Assembly (NCBI RefSeq): GCF_000708715.2
Contig: NZ_JENB01000003.1
Span: 1,754-65,753 of the forward strand
Reading direction: 5' to 3'
DNA length: 64,000 nucleotides
Source: Pseudomonas putida W15Oct28
GTDB lineage: Bacteria; Pseudomonadota; Gammaproteobacteria; Pseudomonadales; Pseudomonadaceae
Under the pieces are notes generated by a model. It ran no database searches. It was not told the origin of the DNA and was given only the letters and a program-made list of their open reading frames with translations. Positions 1 through 7,907 of the stretch are shown one piece after another (positions within the stretch are counted from its first letter, which is position 1; each line of letters begins with the position of its first letter). A program made the position numbers and the translations under genes.

Positions 1-436
1 CTTGCAGATGCTGTTTACTTGAATCCGGAGCGCCCGGAAGCTGGCGTTGCCATAGCTAGCTGAAGTTAAGGCGACAGGTACATTGACACGCACCGCGTTT
101 GACAAAAAGTGACTCGCTGTAAGAGCGAAAAGGTGAGTATGCGTCGCCATCGCAAACGGACTGTTCTCCGTTTCAATACCGCCGCAGCAGCTCTTGATCT
201 GGGATGTTGGCTTTAACACAGTGTAGACATTCGTTCGCGCAGGTGGCGCTGAGTCACCTTTCCGCCCTTCCGGCGGGTTACTTTGGTCTTGGCCAAAGTA
301 ACCAAAGCCGTCCGCTCCCATCATCCGGCCCCTGCGCTGCGCTCCGGGGCGTCGCCTGAACTATCGCGCGCTTAGAAGCAAAAGCCGAAGCAAGAGCAAG
401 GGCGATAACGCTGGAACCTTTGTGGTGTGGTTTAAC
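1..436. other. Gene-free left edge with palindromic intergenic repeat
   Basis: No convincing gene lies here. From about 240 to 360 the sequence looks like a multicopy pseudomonad intergenic element (recognised from memory, not searched). It has a small hairpin at 262-277, then a strong palindrome at 276-303 with 11-bp perfect arms around a 6-base centre. After that come GC-rich sequence and, at about 373-405, degenerate purine-rich repeats of the AGCAAAAGC / AGCAAGAGC type. The palindrome could end transcription leaving emrB, whose stop codon is at 437. Confidence 0.4.
276..303. repeat. 11-bp-arm palindrome in intergenic repeat
   Basis: The arms GGTTACTTTGG and CCAAAGTAACC are exact reverse complements around six bases. 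There is no T-run, so it is not a classical intrinsic terminator. It may be the core of a dispersed element. Confidence 0.6.
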
Positions 437-1972
437 TCAATGCCCCGCTGATGCAGGCCCTGCCTTGGCAGTGAACGGCGGCTTGGCAAACCACACCAGC
501 AGGATCAACCCGGCAAACACCCAGGTCATCAGGGTGAAGTAATCCACCGTCGACATCATGTAAGCCTGCCCGTTGAGTATCTGCTCCAGCTGCGCATAAC
601 TCTGCGGGCTGGCCCCGCCCAACTGCTCAAGCGTATGCCGCGTCGCCGGGTCGAACTGGCTGATGTTCTCGCTGAGATAAGCATGATGCTGGTCCGCCCG
701 GCGAATCCAGATCCACGTCGTCAAAGACGCCGCAAAACTCCCGCCCAAGGTACGCAGGAAGGTTGCAAGCCCCGACCCATCGGCAATCTGGTGCGGTGGC
801 AGGTCGGACAGCAGGATGCTCAAGGTCGGCATGAAGAACAACGCCACGCCAATGCCCATGAACAACTGCACCAGGGCCACATGCTGGAAGTCCACCTCGC
901 TGGTGAACCCGGCACGCATGTAGCAACTGGTACCAATGGCCAGAAACGCCAGCCCCGCCAGCAAACGCAGGTCGAACCGGTGTGCATACTTGCCCACGAA
1001 CGGCGACATGATCACCGGCAGCAAGCCGATCGGCGCCACCGCCAGGCCCGCCCAGGTCGCGGTATAGCCCATCTGCGTCTGCAACCATTGCGGCAGGATC
1101 AGGTTGATGCCAAAGAAGCCCGCATACCCCCCGACCAGCACAATGGTGCCGACACGGAAATTGCGGTGCACGAACAGGCGCAGGTTGACCACCGGGTGGC
1201 GGTCGGTCAGTTCCCAGATCACGAACACCGCCAGGAACACCACCGAAATCAGGCTGCCGATTATGATGAACGACGACTCGAACCAGTCCAGGTCGTTGCC
1301 TTTGTCGAGCACCACCTGCAAAGCCCCGACACCGACGATCAGCGTCAGCAAGCCGATGTAGTCCATCGGCTGGCGGCTGGTGACCACCGGCCGGGTGCGC
1401 ATCTGCTGGCGCACCACGGCGGCGGCGAACAGGCCGATGGGCACGTTGATGAAGAAGATCCACGGCCAGCTGTAGCTGTCGGTGATCCAGCCCCCCAGGA
1501 TCGGCCCGGCAATCGGCGCCACCACCGTGACCATCGCCAGCAGCGCCAGGGCCATCCCCCGTTTGGCCGGGGGGTAGACAGCAATCAGCAAGGTCTGGGT
1601 CATCGGGTACAACGGCCCGGCGACCACGCCCTGCAATATCCGGAAGCCGACCAGTTCGGGCATCGATTGGGCGATCCCGCACAGGAACGAGGCCAGCACG
1701 AACAACAGCGTCGCCCAGATGAACAGTTTCACTTCGCCAAACCGCCGGCTGAGCCAGCCAGTCAACGGCAAGGCGATGGCATTGCTCACCGCGAACGAGG
1801 TAATGACCCAGGTGCCCTGCTCGTAACTCACCCCCAGGTTGCCGGAAATGGTCGGCAACGCCACGTTGGCGATGGTGGTGTCGAGCACCTGCATGAACGT
1901 CGCCAGCGACAGCCCGATGGTGGTCAGCAGCAGGCTCGGCGGCGTGAACTGGGCAGCGGCGTTGTTGCTCAT
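437..1972 (-). CDS. emrB: EmrB/QacA-family MFS drug efflux permease (DHA2)
   Basis: A 511-residue, very hydrophobic protein of the usual length for 14-helix DHA2 drug:proton antiporters. The first helix carries the family motif LDTTIANVALPT (residues 30-41), including the conserved Asp31. Other helix-rich segments follow to the C terminus. In the inner membrane it would export hydrophobic drugs or uncouplers through an EmrA adaptor and an outer-membrane channel encoded elsewhere. Its ATG overlaps the emrA stop by four bases, so the two genes are probably translationally coupled. The emrR-like repressor of this operon is broken (see 3193-3641), so expression may be raised. The substrate cannot be told from sequence. 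Confidence 0.95.
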   Translation of the reverse strand: MSNNAAAQFTPPSLLLTTIGLSLATFMQVLDTTIANVALPTISGNLGVSYEQGTWVITSFAVSNAIALPLTGWLSRRFGEVKLFIWATLLFVLASFLCGIAQSMPELVGFRILQGVVAGPLYPMTQTLLIAVYPPAKRGMALALLAMVTVVAPIAGPILGGWITDSYSWPWIFFINVPIGLFAAAVVRQQMRTRPVVTSRQPMDYIGLLTLIVGVGALQVVLDKGNDLDWFESSFIIIGSLISVVFLAVFVIWELTDRHPVVNLRLFVHRNFRVGTIVLVGGYAGFFGINLILPQWLQTQMGYTATWAGLAVAPIGLLPVIMSPFVGKYAHRFDLRLLAGLAFLAIGTSCYMRAGFTSEVDFQHVALVQLFMGIGVALFFMPTLSILLSDLPPHQIADGSGLATFLRTLGGSFAASLTTWIWIRRADQHHAYLSENISQFDPATRHTLEQLGGASPQSYAQLEQILNGQAYMMSTVDYFTLMTWVFAGLILLVWFAKPPFTAKAGPASAGH

Positions 1973-3162
1973 CGCTGGGCCGTCTTGCCGGTTGCACTGT
2001 TGTCGTGGATCAACCGGGCGATCAGGTTGTCGGCCTCGACCAGCTGCCGGTCATACACCTGGGTGGTGTAGCTGGCCTGCTGTGGGGGCTGCTGGGCCAA
2101 GGCCGGGCCGCTCTGGTCATGCAGGTCGACTTCCACCACGGTGGACAGGCCAATGCGCAGTGGGTGGTCCTTGAGCTGGTCGGGGCTCAGGTGAATACGC
2201 ACGGGGACGCGCTGGACAATCTTGATCCAGTTGCCGGTGGCGTTCTGTGCCGGCAGCAGGGCGAAGGCACTGCCGGTACCGGCGCCAAGGCTGTCGACCG
2301 TGCCGCTGTACTTGACCTCGCTGCCGTACAGGTCGGCGCTGATCTGCACCGGCTGGCCGATGCGCATTTCACGCAGCTGGGTTTCCTTGAAGTTGGCGTC
2401 GATCCACACCTGGTCCAGCGGGATCACCGCCATGGTCGCGGTGCCTGGCTGCAGGCGCTGGCCCAGTTGCACAGTGCGCTTGGCAACGTAACCGGTAACC
2501 GGTGCCACCAGCGTGGTACGGGCATGGTCGAGATAGGCCTGGCGCAGGTCGGCAGCGGCGGCCATTACCTCGGGGTGCGAGGAAACCACGGTGTCGTCGA
2601 CCAGCGCGCTGCTGGTGCTGAGCTGCTGACGTGCGCTGTTGACAGCGGCCAGGGCGACACTCAGGTCATCGCGGGCGTGGGACAGCTCTTCTGCAGCAAT
2701 CGCCCCGCTATCGGCCAGCACCTTGCGCCGGTTGAAGTCCTGCTGGGCTTTGCGCAGTTCGGCCTGGCGAGTTTCCAGCTGGGCCTTGAGCGAGTCGACA
2801 TTGCTGTACAGCCCGCGCACCTGGCGCACGCTGCGTGCCAGCTTGGCTTCGGCAGACTGCAAGGCCACCTCGCTGTCGGCCGGGTCGAATTGCAGCAACA
2901 CCTGGCCGGCATGGACCAGGTCGCCGTCATCGGCACCAATGCTGGTGACGGTGCCGGTGACCAGCGGGGTGATCTCCACCACGTTGCCGTTGACGTAGGC
3001 ATCGTCGGTGCTTTCGTGCCAACGCCCCACCAGGCTGTACCAGGCCCAGGTGCAGGCACCGCCAAGTATCAGCAACAGCAGCAGGCCAAGCAGCCAGGCC
3101 TTGCGCTTGCGCGACGGCTCGGGCGCGACGGAGGGAGTCGGGGTATCTGCGGGAGTGGCCAT
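1969..3162 (-). CDS. emrA: EmrA-type HlyD-family efflux adaptor
   Basis: A 397-residue membrane fusion protein. It has a cytoplasmic N-terminal tail, one membrane helix (about residues 21-45), the first half of a lipoyl/barrel-sandwich domain (about 53-94, beginning DDAYVNGNVVEITP), a long alpha-hairpin region (about 95-200), then the second lipoyl half and beta-barrel. It would bridge EmrB to an outer-membrane factor. It is the first intact gene of the operon: 30 bp follow the broken MarR gene and its stop overlaps the emrB start (ATGA). It looks complete. Confidence 0.95.
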   Translation of the reverse strand: MATPADTPTPSVAPEPSRKRKAWLLGLLLLLILGGACTWAWYSLVGRWHESTDDAYVNGNVVEITPLVTGTVTSIGADDGDLVHAGQVLLQFDPADSEVALQSAEAKLARSVRQVRGLYSNVDSLKAQLETRQAELRKAQQDFNRRKVLADSGAIAAEELSHARDDLSVALAAVNSARQQLSTSSALVDDTVVSSHPEVMAAAADLRQAYLDHARTTLVAPVTGYVAKRTVQLGQRLQPGTATMAVIPLDQVWIDANFKETQLREMRIGQPVQISADLYGSEVKYSGTVDSLGAGTGSAFALLPAQNATGNWIKIVQRVPVRIHLSPDQLKDHPLRIGLSTVVEVDLHDQSGPALAQQPPQQASYTTQVYDRQLVEADNLIARLIHDNSATGKTAQR

Positions 3163-3192
3163 GACAATACCTTGGATAATTCGTGACAGGGT

Positions 3193-3641
3193 TCAACGGT
3201 CGCCAAAGCGGCGGATCGTCAACGGGTCGCCGGCACCGAGCAAAACCTTGGCCAGCAAGCCTTCCAGGGCCTTGAGCTCTTCGGGCGCCAGCACGCCGCA
3301 CAACTCGTTCATGGCGGCAGCGCCAATTTCCGGGAGGCGGTCGGCCAGGCGCTGGCCATCGGCGGTGAGTCGGCGCAGCGGTTGCGCACAATCAGCTCCT
3401 TCTGCTCGAGCCGGTCGAGCATGCGGGTCATCGAACCGCTGTCCAGGCCCAGGTAGCGGCACAGCTCGGCCGGGGTATCCACCTGGTACTGGGTGACGAT
3501 GATCAGCACCTTGAACTGCGCGGCAGTGACGCCCTCAGATTCGAGGTGCCAATCGAGAATGCGGTCCTTCAGGATCGCCGCCCGGCCAAGCAGCATGCCG
3601 ATGGCGCAGGTCTGGAAGTTTTCGGGGGAGAAATGGGCCAT
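3193..3641 (-). pseudogene. MarR/EmrR-family repressor, frameshifted by a small deletion
   Basis: Reading from the ATG at 3641 gives a good MarR N-terminal half (MAHFSPENFQTCAIGMLLGR onward), through the recognition helix to LDRLEQKELIVRNRCAD. The frame then runs into unrelated sequence and stops near 3309. The rest of the family (RRLTADGQRLADRLPEIGAA... to FGDR and a stop at 3193) continues in another frame. The conserved wing that should join them, of the type DDRRQVRLxL, is missing. This points to a deletion of roughly 22-25 bp (length congruent to 1 mod 3) at about 3372-3378, not a single-base slip. A MarR gene just upstream of emrAB is the usual local repressor, so this copy is probably inactive. 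An in-frame TTG at 3659 is a less likely start. Confidence 0.8.
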
Positions 3642-3781
3642 CGGAGGCTGCTCGGGCAATTGTGTGAAAATATTACTGCCTAGGCAGTGAATGTCAAAGC
3701 TTTGATTAGCTGGCTATGTAAAATTTCATTATTTGGCGCTTCCGGCACCGACCATGCGCGCCTTCGGATGCTTGCCGAGAT

Positions 3782-3902
3782 CCCTGTGGGAGCGGCCTTG
3801 TGTCGCGATAGGGCTGCGCAGCAGCCCCAGAATTTGAGCCATAGCGAAGATCGCCGGGGGCTGCTGCGCAGCCCTATCGCGACACAAGGCCGCTCCCACA
3901 GG
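3782..3902. repeat. Paired REP-type palindrome (GCGGCCTTGTGTCGCGA class)
   Basis: Two inverted copies begin TGTGGGAGCGGCCTTGTGTCG. Each has an inner GGGCTGC..GCAGCCC stem, separated by about 25 bp. The element sits between the MarR gene promoter side and the response-regulator stop (3904). Confidence 0.85.
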
Positions 3903-3903
3903 G

Positions 3904-4539
3904 CTATTGCCGTGTTTGCAGGCCAAGCGCCTGCACCGCCCCGCAGGCGATGGCCATGCCCACCAGCTCAGCCAGGCTGCCCGCCTGCAGCCGCTTCATC
4001 ACCCGCCCCCGGTACAGGTCCACGGTCTTCACACTGACGCCCAGCCGCTCGGCAATTTCGCGGTTGTTCAACCCCTGGGCCAACGGCACGAAAACGTCAC
4101 GTTCACGCGGCGTGAGGCCGTCGATGCGCGCCTGCACCAAGGCCAGCGCCTGGTCGCCCTGCCGCGCCCGCCCGGCGTGCTCCAGCGCCGCCTGCACGCT
4201 GTCGAGCAGCAACTGGTCGTTGTAGGGCTTTTCGATGAAATCGCAGGCGCCAGCCTTGAATGCCCGCACCACGATCGGCACATCGGCATGGCCGCTGACG
4301 AAGATCACCGGCAGCGCCAGGCCGCGCTCGCGCATTGCCTGCTGCACCGCCAACCCGCCCAGCCCCGGCATACGCACATCCAGCAGCACGCAGGCGGGGC
4401 CATCGTCGACGCAGGCGTCGAGAAACGCTTGCCCGCTGGCGAACGGCAAGGCCTGCAGGCCCACCGACTGCAGCAGCCAAACCGTCGAGTCGCGCATACC
4501 CTGGTCGTCATCGACCACATACACTTTCGCTTGCACCAC
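3904..4539 (-). CDS. FixJ/NarL-type response regulator
   Basis: A 211-residue two-domain regulator. The receiver domain (about 5-120) has the acidic pocket DDD at 10-12, phospho-acceptor Asp54 (LLDVRMPG) and Lys104 (FIEKPY). The C-terminal LuxR-type HTH (about 141-200) starts LTPRERDVF and includes NNREIAERLGVSVKTVDLYR. It is the output partner of the histidine kinase at 4549-5955, which ends 9 bp upstream in the same direction. The likely target is the divergent acyl-CoA ligase promoter near 5973-6020. That is inference from position. Confidence 0.93.
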   Translation of the reverse strand: MVQAKVYVVDDDQGMRDSTVWLLQSVGLQALPFASGQAFLDACVDDGPACVLLDVRMPGLGGLAVQQAMRERGLALPVIFVSGHADVPIVVRAFKAGACDFIEKPYNDQLLLDSVQAALEHAGRARQGDQALALVQARIDGLTPRERDVFVPLAQGLNNREIAERLGVSVKTVDLYRGRVMKRLQAGSLAELVGMAIACGAVQALGLQTRQ

Positions 4540-4548
4540 CGCCCCCCT

Positions 4549-5955
4549 TTATCCCCTGCTGACTGCCAGCCGGCAGCACAGTACCAAACCGCCGTTGTCA
4601 CCCGCTCGCGCCCACAGGCTGCCGCCAAAGCCTTCGATCAGGCTGCGGCTCATGCTCAAACCCAGGCCCAGGCCGTCGGCCTTGCTGGTGGTGAACGGCG
4701 TGAAGATTTCATCCAGGCGCTCGGGCGCTACACCCGGGCCCTGGTCGGCCACCTCGACCCGCACACCATCGCCGTCCCGCGCGGCGCCGAGCAGGATACG
4801 TGACGGCTGGTCGCCGTGCAGCTCGCGGTTGGCATCGATGGCATTGCGCAACAGGTTGAGCAGCACCTGTTCCAGCAATACCCGGTCGGCATACACCGAA
4901 GGCAGTTGCGCACTCACGCGCAGTTCGACCAGCACCTGGTCGCGCGCGGCCTCCCAGGCGCACAGCCGCATGGCTTCGCCGGCCACTTCGGCCACGTCCA
5001 GCGCCTGCAGGCGCCGTGGCCCTTTGCGCAGGAAGGCGCGCAGGCGGCGGATCACTTCGGCGGCGTGGGTGGCCTGCTCGCTGATACGCAGCAGGCCCTG
5101 CCCTACCCGCTCGCGGGCCTGTGGATCACGCTCCAGGCCCTGCAGGTAACGCTGACTGGCGTTGGCGTAGTTGACCACCGCAGCCAGTGGCTGGTTGATT
5201 TCGTGGGCGATGCCCGAAGCCAGCTCACCCAAGGTGGCCAACCGGGCACTGTGCGCCAGGCTTTCCTGGGCTTCGATGCGCAAGGTGATGTCGCGGGATA
5301 CGCTGACCACCTCCACCACCGCGCCGGTGTAGGTTTCGCGGATGGCCCGGCTGGCGATTTCAAACCAGCGATAGCCGCCAGAGGCCTGGCGCACCCGGCA
5401 GGTCATGGTGTGATAGCCATCCTCGTCCAGGGCAGCGGCCGCCTGGCGCAGCACCTGGCGGCGCTCACGCGGGTGCAGCAAGGTATGCACGGCCATGCCA
5501 CGCAGTTGCTCGGGCCACAGGCCGAGCAAGCGAAACGCTGCCGGCGAGGCATCCAGGAAACGGCCATCCGGGCTGTGCCGGGAGATCAGGTCGGTGGTGT
5601 TTTCGATGATCAGCCGGTACAAGCGCCGGGCGCGGCTGGCTTCGCGTGCGCCATGGCGTTCTTCGCTGGCGTCGCGACAGCGCCCGAGTACCTGCTGGCC
5701 CTGGTCATCCGGAATGAAAGTCCACAGCACGGTGCGCTCCCCCACCTGCACCTCGACATCGGCAATCGCCCGATGCTGGCGCAGGCAGGCACGTACCAGG
5801 GCAGCGCTGTTGGCCGGCAGCCAGCTGGCCAGCGCCGGGCCTTCGTCCACCCAACCTTGCAGCGCCGGGTTGAGCGCCAGTGGCCTGGCGTCGGCCGCCA
5901 GCAAAAGGCTGGGTTGCGGGTCCTTGGCAAGCCAGGGGTAAGCAGTCTGGTTCAC
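4549..5955 (-). CDS. Soluble PAS-domain sensor histidine kinase
   Basis: A 468-residue kinase with no membrane helix, so it should sense an intracellular signal. A PAS domain lies at about 112-230 (HSPDGRFLDASPAAFRLLG). Next come a HisKA helix with His251 in GIAHEINQPLA, an N-box with Asn371 (LLRNAIDANRE), and G-boxes (ADQGPGV; GLGLGLSMSR). The closest general type is the FixL/DctB/NtrB-like class, which pairs with FixJ regulators such as the one immediately downstream. The start is a GTG at 5955. The signal might be an acyl compound, given the divergent acyl-CoA genes, but that is inference. Confidence 0.92.
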   Translation of the reverse strand: MNQTAYPWLAKDPQPSLLLAADARPLALNPALQGWVDEGPALASWLPANSAALVRACLRQHRAIADVEVQVGERTVLWTFIPDDQGQQVLGRCRDASEERHGAREASRARRLYRLIIENTTDLISRHSPDGRFLDASPAAFRLLGLWPEQLRGMAVHTLLHPRERRQVLRQAAAALDEDGYHTMTCRVRQASGGYRWFEIASRAIRETYTGAVVEVVSVSRDITLRIEAQESLAHSARLATLGELASGIAHEINQPLAAVVNYANASQRYLQGLERDPQARERVGQGLLRISEQATHAAEVIRRLRAFLRKGPRRLQALDVAEVAGEAMRLCAWEAARDQVLVELRVSAQLPSVYADRVLLEQVLLNLLRNAIDANRELHGDQPSRILLGAARDGDGVRVEVADQGPGVAPERLDEIFTPFTTSKADGLGLGLSMSRSLIEGFGGSLWARAGDNGGLVLCCRLAVSRG

Positions 5956-5972
5956 AGTAGGCGGCTCATTGT

Positions 5973-6020
5973 TATAGTAGTTTTACTATATTGCTATAGT
6001 CGATATTCCTACTACCATAG
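5973..6020. promoter_or_regulatory. AT-rich palindromic operator candidate between kinase and acyl-CoA ligase
   Basis: In this GC-rich setting the divergent intergenic region holds an AT-rich block. A perfect 7-bp inverted repeat, TATAGTA-GTTT-TACTATA, lies at 5973-5990. A looser repeat of the same letters, CTATAGT to ACTACCATAG, lies at 5994-6020. Two similar sites 20-30 bp apart suit a dimeric LuxR-type response regulator. The assignment is inference. Confidence 0.5.
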
Positions 6021-6149
6021 CGACTCGCGTAAAACTGCGACAGAGGGAGCGGCCCACCGTCCGCCTCTTTGCACCCTGAACAGAGCTAACAATCAGCCAT
6101 CGGGGGCCAAGCGCACTAGCTGCGCCTGCCTCCCTTACAGGATTACCGC

Positions 6150-7772
6150 ATGTCGATCTATGCCCAGGGCCTGATGCCCGCTGCCGTCAACCATGTCGCC
6201 CTCACCCCGCTGAGTTTCATCGAACGCACCGCTGCCGTTTACGGCAAATACCCGGCGGTGATCCACGGTGCCATCCGCCGCAACTGGCAAGAAACCTACC
6301 AACGCTGCCGACGCCTGGCCAGCGCCCTTGCAGGCCGTGGCATCGGCCGTGGCGACACGGTGGCGGTCATGCTGCCCAACACCCCGGCGATGCTCGAAGC
6401 GCACTTCGGCGTGCCCATGACCGGCGCCGTACTCAATACCCTGAACGTGCGCCTGGACGCCGAGGCCATCGCTTTCATGCTGCAGCATGGTGAAGCCAAG
6501 GTGCTGATTACCGACCGCGAGTTCCATGCTGTGATCGAAGCCGTCCTGGCGTTGCTCGAACACCCGCCCCTGGTGGTGGATGTGGATGACCCGGAGTACG
6601 GCGAAGGCCGTGCGGTCAGCGCGCTGGACTATGAAGCCTTGCTCGCCGAAGGCGACCCGGAATTTGCCTGGGAATGGCCGGATGACGAATGGCAGGCCAT
6701 TTCGCTCAACTACACCTCCGGTACCACCGGCAACCCCAAGGGTGTGGTCTATCACCACCGCGGCGCCTACCTGAACGCCATTGGCAACCAGATGACCTGG
6801 GCCATGGGCCACCGCCCGGTGTACCTGTGGACCTTGCCCATGTTCCACTGCAACGGCTGGTGCTACCCCTGGACCATCACCGCCCTGGCCGGCACCCACG
6901 TGTTCCTGCGCCGGGTCGACCCACAGAAGATCCTGAACCTGATCCGCGAACACCGGGTCACCCACCTGTGCGGCGCCCCGATCGTGCTCAACGCCCTGGT
7001 CAACATGCCCGAGGCAGCCAAAGCCGCCATCGAGCACCCGGTACAGGCCATGGTCGCCGGCGCCGCGCCACCGGCCAAGATCATTGGCGCCGTGGAAGAG
7101 ATGGGCATCCACGTCACCCACACTTACGGCCTGACGGAAGTCTACGGCCCGGTGACCGTGTGTGCCTGGCATGACGAATGGGACGAACTTTCGCTGGAAG
7201 CGCGTGCCCGGATCAAGTCACGCCAGGGCGTGCGCTACCCGACCCTGGACGGGCTGATGGTGGCCGACCCACAGACACTCGAGCCGGTGGCACGCGATGG
7301 CAACACGCTGGGCGAGATCTTCATGCGCGGCAACACCGTGATGAAGGGCTACCTGAAAAACCCCGAAGCCACCGCCGAAGCGTTCCGTGGCGGCTGGTTC
7401 CACACCGGTGACCTGGCCGTGTGGCATGCCGACGGCTATGTCGAGATCAAGGACCGGCTCAAGGACATCATCATTTCCGGTGGCGAGAACATCTCCACCA
7501 TTGAAGTCGAGGACGCCCTGTACAAACACCCGGCAGTGCTTGAAGCCGCCGTGGTGGCGCGCCCGGATGAAAAATGGGGTGAAACCCCGTGCGCGTTCAT
7601 TGCCCTGAAGCCAGGCCGGGAAGATACCCGCGAAGCCGACATCACCAGCTGGTGCCGCGAGCACCTGGCCGGGTTCAAGGTGCCGAAGACCGTGGTGTTT
7701 GGTGAATTGCCCAAGACCTCCACCGGCAAGATCCAGAAGTACGTGCTGCGCGACCGGGCCAAAGCCCTCTGA
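6150..7772 (+). CDS. Fatty-acyl-CoA synthetase (AMP-forming, DmdB/medium-chain type)
   Basis: A 540-residue ANL-superfamily ligase that activates a carboxylic acid with ATP and CoA. Visible motifs are the P-loop-like YTSGTTGNPKGVV (188-200), the adenylate-binding THTYGLTEVYGP region, the hinge GDLAVWHADGYVEIKDRLKD, and the C-terminal catalytic lysine in TSTGKIQK (Lys527). Its sequence type resembles medium-chain fatty-acid and methylmercaptopropionate ligases. It lies 135 bp before an acyl-CoA dehydrogenase, so the pair would carry out activation and the first oxidation of a short or medium acyl chain. Control by the divergent two-component system is likely but unproven. The substrate is not determined by the sequence. 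Confidence 0.92.
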   Translation: MSIYAQGLMPAAVNHVALTPLSFIERTAAVYGKYPAVIHGAIRRNWQETYQRCRRLASALAGRGIGRGDTVAVMLPNTPAMLEAHFGVPMTGAVLNTLNVRLDAEAIAFMLQHGEAKVLITDREFHAVIEAVLALLEHPPLVVDVDDPEYGEGRAVSALDYEALLAEGDPEFAWEWPDDEWQAISLNYTSGTTGNPKGVVYHHRGAYLNAIGNQMTWAMGHRPVYLWTLPMFHCNGWCYPWTITALAGTHVFLRRVDPQKILNLIREHRVTHLCGAPIVLNALVNMPEAAKAAIEHPVQAMVAGAAPPAKIIGAVEEMGIHVTHTYGLTEVYGPVTVCAWHDEWDELSLEARARIKSRQGVRYPTLDGLMVADPQTLEPVARDGNTLGEIFMRGNTVMKGYLKNPEATAEAFRGGWFHTGDLAVWHADGYVEIKDRLKDIIISGGENISTIEVEDALYKHPAVLEAAVVARPDEKWGETPCAFIALKPGREDTREADITSWCREHLAGFKVPKTVVFGELPKTSTGKIQKYVLRDRAKAL

Positions 7773-7780
7773 ACCCGTAA

Positions 7781-7874
7781 CGGCCCTTTCGCGGGCACGC
7801 CCGCTCCCACAGGGACAGCACCCACCTCCAAACCTGTGCTTCTCCTGTGGGAGCGGGCCTGCCCGCGAAGAGGC
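7781..7874. repeat. Paired REP (GAGCGGGC..GCCCGCGAA class)
   Basis: Inverted copies TTCGCGGGCACGCCCGCTCC and GGAGCGGGCCTGCCCGCGAA lie about 37 bp apart. The pair fills the space between the ligase and dehydrogenase genes, where it may modulate mRNA stability or read-through. Confidence 0.88.
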
Positions 7875-7907
7875 GCACCCAGATTTGCACCATTACAAGA
7901 GCTGCCG

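Noticed and set aside
1..63. Open frame ending in TGA at 61-63 that could be the C terminus of a cut gene
   Set aside because: Twenty codons without recognisable content; another frame is open for about the same length, so this is not evidence of a gene.
3193..3659. MarR frame break as a plain one-base sequencing error
   Set aside because: A one-base error would leave the wing residues in place; here about eight conserved residues are missing as well as the frame.
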